DNA of 64,000 nt, from assembly GCA_022813625.1 (NCBI GenBank), contig JAKLMB010000033.1, forward strand, positions 124,001-188,000, in the 5' to 3' direction. Shown here one piece after another: positions 23,154 to 35,583 of the stretch; within the stretch, counting starts at the first letter, position 1; the number at the start of each line of letters is the position of its first letter. A program made the translations under genes and the position numbers. The notes beneath the pieces are model-generated. The model was not told the origin of the DNA. It made no database searches and saw nothing but the letters and a program-made list of their open reading frames with translations. Source of the stretch: Aaosphaeria pasadenensis (lineage: Eukaryota > Ascomycota > Dothideomycetes > Pleosporales).

Positions 23154-26100
23154 ATGGCTGCAATTAAAAGTCTTGAGGAGGCACGCGCAGAAATCGAAGA
23201 GATAGCACGACGCAAGGGAACCTTTTCGGCTTCATTCAAGCAAGAAGCAGAGCAAGAGGCAAAAAAGGGTCGTAGGGGCATGCTACAAGCAATAGAGGGT
23301 GGAGAGGAAATCAGAGAAGACTTAGAGAAGGCACTACAAATGTGAGGTCCTTGCCATCATAGTGTGTGACGTTATATTACAGATTTGACGGTTTTCGAAG
23401 CATCTCATCCGATCTGTACACCAACCGCGCAAGGTTCCTGATGGAAGTTATCCAGAATGCCGACGACAACAATTACACGTCAGGCCAGACACCAACAGTA
23501 TCTATTAATATCCGCCCTGGAAATGTTACAATTGAATGCAATGAAGATGGCTTTTCAAAAGAGAACATTCAGGCGCTGTGTCGGACGGGTCGGAGCTCCA
23601 AAAAGCCTGGCCAAGGGTACACAGGTGAAAAGGGCATTGGCTTCAAATCGGTCTTCAAGATCGCTGATCGGGCACATATACGTTCTACGCCTTATTTCTT
23701 TCAGCTTGATCAGACGCGAGATCTTGGAATGATTACGCCGCAGTGGGATAAAGCCTTCTTCGACCGCTTCGAAGGTGCATATCAGACGACTATCGTGCTG
23801 GAAAGTGTTAGCAATCCGGCAACAAACTTTTCAACCGTGCTTGAAGGCGATGTGAAAGCAATTGATCCCACGTTGATCTTGTTCTTGCGGCGTATCAGAC
23901 GACTTCACCTTACGGTTTTCGATTCTAACCAAATGAACAATTCGGTTATCTCAAAGCGCTTTCGACAGGTCGGTCAGACGATCGCTCCGGGCATTATTGA
24001 GCTCATAGATGAGGACACCAACTCGAAACTATCCCTGTTCAAATACAGTGGTACTACTATATTCAATGGGACGGAACCTCGACGCCCAAACGTCAATCGC
24101 ACTGACATTGTGCTAGCCTTTCCAGTAGATCAGGAAAAGCCTTTGACGTACACGCCTTTAATTCGAGAACAAAATCTTGTCTTTGCGTATCTGCCTCTTG
24201 GTAATTTTGGGTTCAAGGTATGTCATATCGATCATGACTCAAACGATGTAGCTAAGGCCTTTCATTAGTTTGTAATCCAGGCAGATTTTCTCACAACATC
24301 AAATCGGCAATCGGTGGACGAAGACAGTTCTTGGAACCAACATATTGCTAAACTAATTCCCTACGCTTTTGCAAACGCTGTCTCCTGCTTCAATGCTGAT
24401 GGAAGCAATGTACCTTTAGTCCATGAGGAGTTGAGAAAGATGTGGCCACTATATCTCAGCACTGATACGGTAGGCCTGAATACATACTGGACTGGTATTA
24501 AAAGAGATATAATCAGGCACCTCGGTGGGACAAATGTAATCAAGACGCAAAGCGGGAGCTTGGGGATGCCAAAAGACCTCATGTTCCTAGACTGGGCTCA
24601 CGACCGCCATGGCCAGCCGATTTTGGGAGATAGTAGTGACTACGTCTCCGTCGATTATCCTAGCTCGGTCCGCCAAGCGCTTTTATCGTTAGGTGTCAAC
24701 GCACCTAATTCTTTGTGGTTGGGCCTCAAGCTCTCCGGGCTACAAAACGATGGCTTGCTTCGTGGCAAAATGCAAAACATGAACTGGTGCTCTGATCTTG
24801 CCGATGTGATTCTGAAGGCAAGCGGTTGGATAGATGAGGGAAACTTGAGACGAATACTGGGACATATTCCCTTGATTCCACTGGAAGATGGGACCTGGAG
24901 TGGTGCCCCATCTGAAGACTCTCCGATCTACTTTCCGGCAAGCTTGGGTATGACCGTACCCCCAGGACTATCTTTATCCCTGGTCAATGAAGAAGCTTGT
25001 TTCTGTCCATACAGGAAAGCTCTCTTTCGAAAACTTGGTGTAAAGGACTGTGATACTGCCAACGTTGTTGAGAGAATTCTAGACTACCACGCTAAGACTA
25101 CCTCAGCCATCATCGACCATATCATTGCCCAGGTCAAGTACCTGTACAAGGCACAAGAGTACCTGAGATCCCACAACACGATCGGTCTATGGTTTTCTTG
25201 TCCTAATAGCAAGTACCTTAGGAGGGGTAGCGCAACATATGTTGATGTCACTGTGGGCGGCGACCTGAAACAGCTGTTTTCCGGGTACAGCGAAGCATCC
25301 TTTCTGGATAGCAGCTATTACTCAGGACTGGATCCCATCGAAAGAACCAGATTTGCATTATGGTTGGGTGAAAAGGCTCAAGTGGCACTTGTTCCTCGTT
25401 TTATCTCTTCTCATCCTCATGGACTGCACGCAGATTTTATATGGTTACTTAATCATAAGAGCGATCAAGTTTTGAATATTATGTACAAGAATCGGGTTCT
25501 GTACATGCGCCAAAGTACAGACGCGGTAAAAGAGGAACTGTCGGGCTATAAGTTCTTGTGCAAGTCGGGGGTGCAAGCTGCTCTGCGCACAACCTACATT
25601 CCCTTGCCTATTCTCGAAGAGAAGATCCAAACGTTTGGTGAGGCCAACAACTTCAATTTTTTGACCCTCCCTAGCGGCGACCCTGAAGAATGGGAATTTA
25701 TGTCCAGCTTCGGCGTTGGAGTAAAAGAGGGACTTGACTTTTACATATGGGTGCTCCGCCAGTGGACCTTGGATATGTCTAAAGATGTCAATAAGTCCAA
25801 AAATCTTTACCTAGCGATCCAAGCCCGAACCATCTGGCTTGCAGAAATCGAGATGGTCAGGTGAGTGTAAACGGCTTCTTTTTACTTGTCAACTAACCCG
25901 CTTGACCATGTTGTAGCTGGCCGATATTGCTAAACTAACCTCATCAATAGAAAAGTGTTCAGCGGTGAGGTTTGGATCAACCTTACAAAGTTAAAAGATT
26001 GTGTCTGGCATGGACCCAGAAATTCTTCGAAGAAAAGCGCATTATATCCGATCTACGGCCAGGAGCTAGATCAGCTGTTTCGGAGAATCTTAAATGTTCC

Positions 26101-28895
26101 AAACATAACAGCCAACGAAGCTGAAGAACACATCAAAGAGCTGAGAAATAGAACCTCGACGACTATAGAAGATGTGATTGAGATATATGTACTCATACAG
26201 AAACATTGCGCACACATGTGAGTGAAGTGCTGCACAAGATGAATTGTTGCTGATCAAGAACAGATTCAGCGCAGGTGACACAACCGCCTACATCGCTATT
26301 CCATCCACATCAGGGGCTGAACTTGAATGGAAGTCTCCCTCCCAATGCGTGTGGGGCGATGATGAGTTTTCGCAAAATGAACTCACACTGGAGAGCAAGA
26401 TTGCCATCCGCCACATCGTAAAGCAGCATGCACCAACTGCAGTACCATTCTTCACCGAAGTGCTTAAATTGCCGAATGCCGGAATCGCCGAACTGATCGC
26501 CGACTTAAGATTGATGCAAAGAGAGAAACGTGACGAACCGAAGCGAGTGCACCTGTTGTATGAGAGAATTTCAAACTCCCGTCGCGGTTGCAAAGGGATG
26601 ATAAAGCATGTTTTCAAGCTCCAAATGTGATTCTGAGCTAACTATTGGGATAGGGGAGCTTTCGAGGAAAGCCCTCTTGTTTTTCTCCGTGGTATCAACA
26701 AGCAAGACGGGAAATGGCTTTTGCTCGAGGACTGTATCTGGACCCGGTCGGTCTTGCGGTCTAAGCATGCCCTCATGCCCTCATTGAACCAGTATCGCGA
26801 TCTCTTCAGAGACACGCTAGAAGTACCAAATGCTACCATGGAGATGCTCGTCACTGATTTACTAGATGAGACTTCATCAATGTCATTCCCAATCAACACT
26901 GAAGATGGGTATCAGTATGTGAAGGAGCTCATACACGAAATTGCCCGCTTGTATCGAGACGACGCGCAGCTCAGGCGTCTCGAAGGCAAAAAGTGCTGGC
27001 CGTGTCGATGGCCAACAGGTTCTCGTACACTGTGCTCGATTGGGAATTTCTACGTCAACGACCGACAAGATTTATTTGACATATTTTCCGAGAAGTTCAC
27101 GTTTCTTGACTTCGATTTTGACGCCTCTAGACAGGTTAAGGGCTTACTCCGCAATCGAGGCTGCAATTCGTTTCTATCTGAAGAAGTCATTATAGAGACC
27201 GATTCTCGAGACCCTCTTGGACCAGACCTTGACTTCAGGCAAGATTTGCGAAGTCGCACAAATGCACTTATGAAGTATATCACCTCCATTTTCATCTAAA
27301 TATGTGGTACTTGTACTTACGTTGAATAGATACTTCGAGTTCGTCGGTTGCAAGTCACCTTACGAAGTTCGATCTCTCCTTGACAACATCGAGGTGTGGA
27401 TAAGTGAAGACATAAAAACGAGCTATAAACTGAATATAATCAAAAAAACGAAATGTGAAGGTGGTTCTAGTGTTGAGGTCAGGATCGATCAGAATGAACC
27501 AGACAGGCTCGAGATTCATCTATCAGCAAACAGGCACACGCGCGATTGTGCGCTCTTAACAGACTTTCCAGGACAACTCGTAGAAGCACTAAAATTGGAA
27601 CCGTCAGATCTGCCAGACCTTCCAGTCCTTCTGCAGGTACCGCGCGCCTCGCTAAATGCATTACTAATTAAGAAAGGCATCATTGGTAAGGTATCAGACA
27701 TCTTCGAGGAAGATTTAGTAGAAAGTTCGATCAACGGCGTCTCTGATGATAGTGTTGATCAATTATCCATAGCAATCTCGAATGCCGTTCCCTCAGCTGT
27801 CGTGGATTCAATTGCTGTTGAAACTACGTGTGCTTCCGCAAGATCTGAAGCTGCAAACACAACCCCATTGCCACTTGTGGTTGTCCAGCCTGTCGCCCGG
27901 TCGTATATATCTTCGCCAACTGCGCGAGAGCCTCTCTTGCAGGGTAATATGGATGTTCCAGCTGATGGAAGCCCTCGCAATCGACCAGTTACACCCCGGC
28001 CTACTGGCACTGGACTCTACAGCGTAGAAAATCGCAACCGGAACGTGGAGCAGCTTCAACGCTTCTCTCGAAATGGGGACCAAGGTTCGGAAGTCAGCGG
28101 CGACGTTTTTGATATGAGCACCTGGAGGGAAGCCTTAAATGCACTTGAGCCTGGGCCTTCATCAACGCATGTCCAGGTTGAGCCCTTGACGCAAGGACAA
28201 GAAGGCCTGATATCAAACCGCAACGGAGAGGAAATGGCTCGTGACTTTGAAGTAGGCTTTCTGGGAGAACAGTTTGTAAGTCCTTCAGAACATAGTTGCT
28301 CACATACGTCCTGCCTCACTGCTGACTCCTGTCAGATATACAATCTACTACACGACGGGCTCAAAATTCCCAATTTTACTGGCGAAGAAAATTGGACCAG
28401 CTCACTACGATCTCGCGCTGGCTTCTCATCATTTGGCCGCGAAATATCGGATTTCACATACAAGGATACACAGGGTGCCCTCACCCACTACTTTCTGCGA
28501 ACCGAGCATCCTTACACGACGCCAGAATGGCTATCCACTGTTTACAGTAATGACAACTCGCCCCTATATCGATTGGAAGTCAAGAGTACGACAAACCAGG
28601 ACCCAAAGACTCCCTTCTACATGAGTCAGAACCAATACGAGCTGGTAAGATCTCCAGATTTCACCCGAGATCAGAGACCATTTTGGATAACAGTATGCAG
28701 GCAAAAGCACTACGCGTTACGTCCGCCACGCCCTCAGAGGTCTATGTCATTCTTCGTGTCTCAGGCTTGGACGCGTTGGAGGATGGGGCGCGACATCGGC
28801 CGCAGGTTAGGGTGTATTTAGATCCATACACCTGTAGCGAGAACGGCATACTGAACTTCACTACGCCTACGTTTACTGTAACAGCAAGCCGTTAA
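23154..28895 (+). CDS. NO VEIN/sacsin-like GHKL ATPase with C-terminal DUF3883
   Basis: Nine exons: 23154-23341, 23383-24217, 24281-25860, 25951-26217, 26264-26626, 26654-27274, 27330-28275, 28336-28644 and 28701-28895, giving 1767 residues. The N-terminal Bergerat-fold ATPase is intact: N box NADDN (residues 88-92), EDG (117-119) and the glycine lid GEKGIGFKS (144-152), as in Hsp90, sacsin and plant NO VEIN. The middle holds three related modules (VFSGEVWI, FSAGDTTAY and AFEESPLVF as starts) separated by introns at equivalent places. A serine/threonine-rich, probably disordered segment follows, then GFLGEQF-IYNLL and a DUF3883 nuclease-like fold (RLEVKST, MSQNQYELAKAL, VRVYLDPYT). No function is established for fungal members; a chaperone-like or surveillance ATPase is an inference. 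The intron before exon 6 would be only 27 bases, the weakest point of the model. There is no signal peptide. Confidence 0.87.
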
Positions 28896-29461
28896 GACTA
28901 AAGTTTAGTTCAACGCTTTGAGACAGAGAAATTATGTAGGATTAATAAGAAGCCTTTGCAAGGAAGTACGACTCTACTTACAGCATACTGGATCACAAAA
29001 TACCCTGTATAAGTATATGCTGTATAGGAGAGATAGAAGCTAATGAGAAGGTTACGTATGAGCATTTGTAGTAGGGCAGTTTTGACAGTGCCCATTCGCC
29101 AGGCCAGGTTTGTATTGTAGATGAAGGATTCAAGGTGGTCAAGAGCGAACCATTTGAGTTTATGAATATCGTTCTTCAGGATGCTGAAGAAGTGAGGCTC
29201 CTATGCACCAGACTGTCCTACGTCGCTAATCAATATTTACCTGCAATCTCGACTCCACTCTGTCAATCTCTTTCTGCTGTTGTAACCATTTGCCATAGAT
29301 GGATGCAAGGCAAGGATATTCAATCTCGTTAAAGTGGAAAACATGATGTATTATATTCTAGCTACTATTTATGCTCTTCGTAATGCTAAGTATCGTCACT
29401 CGTCTATTATCCTCCCATCTTGAATCCAACAGTCAAGACGTCGGCTCAAAGGATGCATCTT
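28896..29461. other. Intergenic between convergent genes
   Basis: A 566-base stretch between the 3' ends of the NO VEIN-like gene and the small secreted protein gene. It is AT-rich with no protein-like frame and presumably holds both terminators. Confidence 0.5.
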
Positions 29462-30310
29462 TTACACCCGTCCTCCTCTGTAATATCCCTGCTGCGGTTG
29501 GCGGTGTCCGCTTGGTCGTTGCTGTCTCGGCGGCTGTGCAGCCTGGTGTCCGCTTATTTCCCCGCGCCTGGGCAGATCGTATGTGAGCGGAAGGCCATTA
29601 CGGTCCCAGGTCTGGTAGTTGCGGAAGTATCCGCTATCTGCCTTTTGCTTGAACCAGGTATTCATAACCTTTCCGATATCCCTCCAGTTTGTGTTGGCAT
29701 TGACTAGGACCCGATAATGGTCCAAATATTGCAGAGCGAGCTGTACCCATGTGATGCAGTTGTAGCCTTCGGGAAAATCTTTAGCCATTTCCTGCAAAGT
29801 CTGCATGTTTTTGACAACTGGCACGGACTCGAGTATTGGCGGCAGTTTGCTCGGATCCACTACTTCTCCTATACGGATACGCGCAAGCAATGAATGAGAC
29901 TGTCCCATGGAGATTTCGACCGCTTCGTATTTGAAAAAGACCGCCCTCCAATCGCTGAACACTATGTGATATCTCATGCCTCGCGAACCTGGGCCTTCGT
30001 TCTTAGGTCCTACGACGAGGGCCCAATGAACGTCGTCTGCTCCGGCGCCGTTTCCATAGATCGCAATGTAGAGATTGTAACCTGCAGCCCTTTTACTCAA
30101 CTGATCGGGCTAGGAAAGTTAGCATGTTGGCCCTTGGACCTTTGTAGACGGTGAATGGGTACTTGCCGACTCAGTTGGAGGCAATACCTCAGCAGTTGGA
30201 ATTGTCACGGCCTTAGGTTCTTCGACTGAGACTGCGCGATTGCGAATTATCGCTGCAGCAAGAGTTTGGGTTGCAAAAAGAGTGCAAACAAGGGTCTGAA
30301 AGAATCGCAT
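29462..30310 (-). CDS. Small secreted protein of a conserved but unnamed fungal type
   Basis: Exons 30188-30310 and 29462-30109 give 256 residues (tentative model). The 78-base intron has donor GTATTG, branch GCTAAC and acceptor CTAG, phase 0. The start is the second ATG of the frame, giving MRFFQTLVCTLFATQTLAA, a clear signal peptide. The body has an ordered pattern (LYIAIYGNG, VHWALVVGP, YHIVFSDW, ILESVPVVKN, YNCITWVQLALQYL, NWRDIGKVMNTW) that I associate with a widespread fungal protein family of unknown function. The YNCITWV core resembles an active-site cysteine loop, but that is speculation. The last 30 residues are rich in Gln, Pro, Arg and Gly and probably disordered. Without splicing, the first frame stops after about 63 residues of mature sequence. 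Confidence 0.7.
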
Positions 30311-31397
30311 GATGACCTTATTTCGAAAAGGCAATATAGAGCTTTAAATATTATTGAAAGATTGTGGTGACTTGGGATATGAGTGCCGTGATTTGAAAAA
30401 TGAATGTAGTGCTTTCGAAAAAGCGAGTATAGTGTTGTAAGGAATGACTGGAGCGCTGTAAAGAATGAGCGTGGTTCTTCAAAAGTGGTTCTTGGAGCTC
30501 TTCTTATACTCGAGGGTTGGACAGTTCCTGTTCATAGTCGTAGCATCGCCATCGCGGATTGCTACATGGAGAGGCACAACACCTTACTCCGTGTAACTCT
30601 GCAACAAGACACGATTTCAACAAATCTCCAACAAACTTCCGATACAGTAACTGTATCTTGCTCCAGAAACGCAAATCTCTACAACATCTCCATCGGCTAT
30701 TCACCGATCGACCTCCGCTACACACAACCCCGAAGATCAGCCCGCTAATCGTTGTCTCCGTACCTGCCAAGAGTTTCCGGGAATACAACCACCCACGTGC
30801 TATTCACATGATCAGAGCATCCAATAAACAATTTGGGCAATCGACGGAGAAAAATGATCGGCTTGTCCATACTCGTAGAGGACGGCAACGGAATGTTCAC
30901 GGAAGTATCTGAGGAGCGCAACGCCGAGATACAGAACTCTCGTGTGTCAGGTTGCCTGCTACTTGCGGTCCAGCTATCACTTTTAATAAACTATATAAAG
31001 GTAGAAATAGCTACTTTCCCTTCCTGCATCGAAAGAGGACTGGAAGAGAAGAAACGTGGATATAGCGTACAGCGAGTACGGATGTATCCTCTTTTTTCCA
31101 AGTGATGAGAAGCTGAAGCAAATTGGTACCTCCAAACTAATCAAATGATTTGTACTAACGATTAGATAGAGATGTATATATCCAATACGCGCTCAGTCAA
31201 AGCCATTTGCCATCAATTACACAGAGTCGTGGTTATATTCATTTCATTTCATATTCTTTGTAGTGGAGAATAATACTACATGTGATAAAGGCTGTTCCAT
31301 TCACAGCAGCCGCCCTTTTCAACGCCGTACAACGATATAAAAAACAAAAAAAAGCGCAAAGGGTAAGAAAAGCTCAAGTTGCTATGCCTTTCTCACC
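30311..31397. other. 1.1-kb intergenic region
   Basis: This is the 5' flank of the small secreted protein gene and the 3' flank of the MFSD5-type transporter. Frames up to 117 codons at 30559-30912 lack protein character. Nothing else seen. Confidence 0.45.
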
Positions 31398-33057
31398 TTA
31401 TAAGGCCTTGTGCACGACCGCTGCCGCAACAAGCAACAATCCCGCACACGTCGTGAACACGAGATCGCGGTGCCTCTCGCCCTCCTTGGTCATTCCCAGT
31501 GCGATGACGACGAACGCATTCAACGGCACGCGGAGGAATCCGTACACGCTCGCCCTCGCGCCGTCGTCGACCAACTTGCCACGGAGGTAGCCCATAAGTG
31601 GGTAGTAGATGCCGCAGCAAACTTCGAACATGCAGAAGCACCAGAGGGTTACGCTTTCGCAGCGGATTCGGGTGGGGAGCAGGAAGCAGAGGGAAGCAAC
31701 GAGGAGGGTTGCGATGAGGAGGCGGGTCACGGGGAGGGGGGAGGTGGTTGCGGAATGGGAAATGCTGGTGAGGTGGTTGTAGAGCATGGAGCCAAACATC
31801 ATGGAGCACATCAGGATTGCGAAGATCAGGCCGAACGGAAGTTCTGGATAGACGTCGAGTTAGCTTGGTGCTTGTTCCTTGGTGAGGGAAATGAGCGGTT
31901 TCTTACCTGTTGTTGACCCAGACAGTTTATGTGCTTGCAGAAGGGCGGGGAACTTGAAGAAGATGAAAAGGAAGAGGGAGCCCTCGAAGAAGCATGACGT
32001 CAGTCCGAGAACGAGGATGTTCTTGTCTGTGACAAGGAATAAGTTAGTTAATGTAGAAGGTTTGGTGCTTGTTCTGGATCGCAATCGTACCTTTTAGAAC
32101 TGACCAGACTGCCGATTGTGTGGGCGCAGGCTCGTCAGCACTCTGCTTCTCCAAGAGACTGGCATGCTCTTCCTGTGCACCTCCGGCTCGGGATCCACCA
32201 TAGTTCTCGCCCTGAAACATGCGATCAGTATATCATACTAGTCATTTTCTATAGATGAGGACTTACCCAGAAGCAACTGATGGCAGCGAATGCGCTGATC
32301 AAGCAAAGAATCGACACCATGAACGGTGCCTTAGCCGTGCCAGTCCAATTAAAAACGCACTCGGCAATGATACCCGCCACGATCGCAACAACGCTGTTCA
32401 GCATAGTCATGGTGCTGAAGATGTTGCTCAATGTCGAACTAGGCTCGTCGGGTAAGCGCGCATTGAACTCGGCCACCATCCAGCTCTCAAAGACGCTGTA
32501 CAGCAATGTCCCACTCATTCCGCCGAGCATCCGTCCAAAGAAGAGTACAGGTACGTGGTTGGAAAGCAGTGTCATGCAAGATAACGAGTAGATGATGCAG
32601 TAGGCGAGGCATGCAAGACGGCGACCACATCGGTCGGCGATGCCTCCAATGAAGGAGGCAGATACACCTCCGGAAAGGAATCCGATCATGAATAATGCTG
32701 CGACCATATCTTCAGGCAGTTTCTTCTCATCTGGGAGGCTGGGGTTAGCATCTTCTCTGGGTGCAGTATTGCGCGGGAGTACGGTGCCACGGATGCGAAT
32801 AGATACCTCGTACCTTTGTAGATTGGGTAGATGTATGGTCCCTGGAGCCAGTCCGCACCATTGACCAGGAGATAGATAGGAAAGAAGCGCCATTTGAATG
32901 CTTTTAACAGTTGTCCATCATCGACACGGCCCCGGTGTTCCACCTTAATATCGTCCTGTTCTTCTTGAGGAATCGATGTTGTCTTCCGATAGTTGCGGTA
33001 TAGGAATATGCTGTTGAGGAATAGCGATGCGCCAAATGTGGCCTGGTAGAGATCCAT
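31398..33057 (-). CDS. MFSD5-type (molybdate-anion) MFS transporter
   Basis: Five exons: 32814-33057, 32267-32730, 32091-32211, 31907-32026 and 31398-31843, giving 464 residues with phases in register. The sequence follows the Mfs_5/MFSD5 family, whose algal member MOT2 transports molybdate: FKWRFFPIYLLVNGADWLQGPYIYPIY, then GFLSGGVSASFIGGIADRCGRR, FGRMLGGMSGTLLYSVFESWMV, TSCFFEGSLFLFIFFKFPAL and CCGIYYPLMGYLRGK. About 12 membrane helices are expected, with a central loop of about 40 residues encoded mainly by the 121-base exon. The likely role is uptake or intracellular movement of molybdate or a similar oxyanion, which molybdenum-cofactor enzymes need. Substrate remains unproven in fungi, to my knowledge. 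Every intron has a consensus donor (GTACG, GTAAGT or GTAAGA) and an AG acceptor. Confidence 0.92.
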
Positions 33058-33542
33058 GGTTGAGCACGGAGAAGGGAAAGGGAAGGGAAAGAAAGTGAGA
33101 AGAAAAACGGAAAGATAATAAAGGAAATATCAACGATCAACGTTGAGGTTGGCTGGTGAATGAATGACTGGACCTGGGGTGTGAGTGAAATGTAGAGAGT
33201 AGGGTGTTTGTTGCAGGAAGAGATGCCTTACAAAGGAGGGACAGCACGGAAACGGGTCAAAGACAATAATAACAGTAATGCAGAAGGGAAGGGATATTTA
33301 GCACGTATACGAGGAACGACAGTACGGCATATAATCGATGATGCAGTCCCTCGCAGGGGGCGGGAGAACGAGATGGGGATGTACAGTACATACATCACCC
33401 ATCTATCTATTTACTGTGCTACTGTAATAGTGCCTCCGGACCAGTGCGGGACAGGAAACAGGACAATACAAAACCACACCATACAATAGTTCCAATGAAC
33501 GGCGCAGTTTAGGGTAGCAGCTTGAGAACAGTGGGATCAGGT

Positions 33543-33567
33543 TACGATACGATACGATACGATACGA
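33543..33567 (+). repeat. Microsatellite (TACGA)5
   Basis: Five perfect tandem copies of TACGA, about 490 bases before the MFSD5-type start codon. Probably a neutral, length-variable repeat. Confidence 0.9.
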
Positions 33568-33851
33568 TGTAATACCGCCGAAGGCTACTCCATCCAATCC
33601 AAGGGGATTATCATCCCAAGAATCCCAAGGCCAATAATCCCATCAAATAGGCCCGTAGCCAGACACCAGAGACGGGGTCCGAGCCAACGTCTGAAACGCC
33701 GCAGTCAATAGTCAATCGCAGTCATAGTGTAGTGCTAAGAGTCCTGGGGTCCTTCCTCCCCCCCTTCAGCAAGTCGCAGTTGTCGCGCAGCCGCAGTCAA
33801 GACAGACCCGCAAATCTGTGACAAGCCATGTCCGGGCCCCACAAGTCTAAT

Positions 33852-33881
33852 CCTCACCTCACCTCACCTTACCTCACCTCA
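33852..33881 (+). repeat. Microsatellite (CCTCA)6 with one variant unit
   Basis: Six pentamers: CCTCA three times, CCTTA once, CCTCA twice. It lies in the divergent promoter region. Confidence 0.9.
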
Positions 33882-35583
33882 CCACATGTGAATGGTCGCC
33901 TCCCTCTTTGGAGGATGTAGAGTTTTGTGTGGGTGAGGAACATCTTGACTGTTCTTTAGTAATTCTACGTCGTTTTTGGAGAGTATCATTGATATCCATG
34001 TCCGCATCACACAAAGCAAACAGTCTACAGTAGTCCGTCGAAACGTGAATGAATAGATGCGTGTTGGAACAATGTCGTCTACTGTGAATACTACGAGTAC
34101 GAGTATGATTATTGTATTGTATGTACATACTTGTATCGTCCAGCTGGTCGTACTCCGCAACGCGCTAACTCTACCGGTAACGCTCTCCCCTTAGCCGCCC
34201 GCCGCTCCACCCTCTTCGCCTCCACCTTTTGAGTGTCCACCATACAAAAATACATTCGACTACGATGGCTGACGACTACTTTTTCTATGTTTACTGGGTC
34301 CGTCTTTCAAGCTTCTTCCAATCATTGGTTGGATCGACTTCGATTTATCTTCGACAGCGAACCCATCCGTTGCTATGATTAGCCCTTGGCGTCATCGGTG
34401 ACACAACCGCACCACACACTCGCATTACCATACACAGCAACACGCCTTAACGCTATGCTGCGCTCTATTGTATCCAGGAAGCATAAGGTGCTTTGTTTGT
34501 CCCAGCCTCAACCACCCTAAGCCCTGCGCTTGCGGTTGTAAACTAACAGTATCCCCCCTACTAGAGAGTGTGCAAGTATTGTGTATGTACAGCCTACCAA
34601 CTCGCACGAAGAGGGGCGCCGTACCTAATGCCATTTGTTTCTTTGTCATATGCGTGGCGCGCATTCACCCTTGTGTCAGACATACCAACATAGATACAAC
34701 ATCTTTAACCAGTTGTTTTTCTAAATGAATTACTTTGTGAACCGTCCCATTAAGCGGAATCTCCATGTCGAATCGCTGACATCTGCCGGTCTTGGGTGCG
34801 TCACTGATCGGCCTGGGGGCATAACGATCGACCTGGTTCGAAACAAGCTTGCGAATGGAGCTGAACGCCGCCAACACCTTCGCGCGTTTTGCCTGCGTCT
34901 AAAGACAGGCATGTGCAACCGCTCCCTACATCGATAACTCTTACATCCCGTCTAAATGTAATTAACGAGTGGACACACTGGAGGTACTCCGAAGCGGGCA
35001 CGGTGACTGAGACGTGTGAGAGGGGCTTCCCGTCGTCGGACTTTTGGGAGAGGGGGATCTCGCCAATACTGTCCACTATCCGCACTATCTGCACTGTACC
35101 TGGACTAACATTAACACTAAAACTACTATTACTGTACTGGACTGCATCCATCCAACGGAGTAATATATGCTGATGGTGGTGCTGGTGCTGGTTGAAGCGG
35201 TGGTGGTGGTCAGTCATTACTTCAATGTCTCCAGTCCCCCTCCCCTTATTTACATGAGTCGATCTCTTTATTCACTCAGCTAGCCGTCTTGTTTGTCTGT
35301 CTGCCTGTCTATCTGTTTGTGCTAGCACAGGCTCCGCTCTTTTCTTAAAAGACAATTGTCGGCCTGTGTGCTTGTATCCATACCCACGCCCATTCATCGG
35401 GGTAATCTTCATCTTACCTTCGCCTCTCTGCAAATCCCTCCCCATTTCACTCTTCCAATCTTCTTATCTTTTTTGTTCTTTAATCTTAAAGACACTCATT
35501 GCTCTCTTCCTCGTACATTATTTCAACAAAAATCATATCATAGAGAGCTGCAGGTCCAACTCCTCACGCAACAACCGCCCATC

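Larger units (their letters stand above)
33058..35583. other. 2.5-kb divergent promoter region with short tandem repeats
   Basis: It lies between the divergent MFSD5-type and methyltransferase genes. It carries two pentanucleotide repeats (33543-33567 and 33852-33881), a GTCT-rich patch near 35288-35320, and a long CT-rich tract (about 35400-35560) typical of a fungal 5' leader. No protein-like frame. Confidence 0.5.

Noticed and set aside
30559..30912. 117-codon plus-strand frame between two genes
   Set aside because: No protein-like patterning and several competing frames over the same bases.
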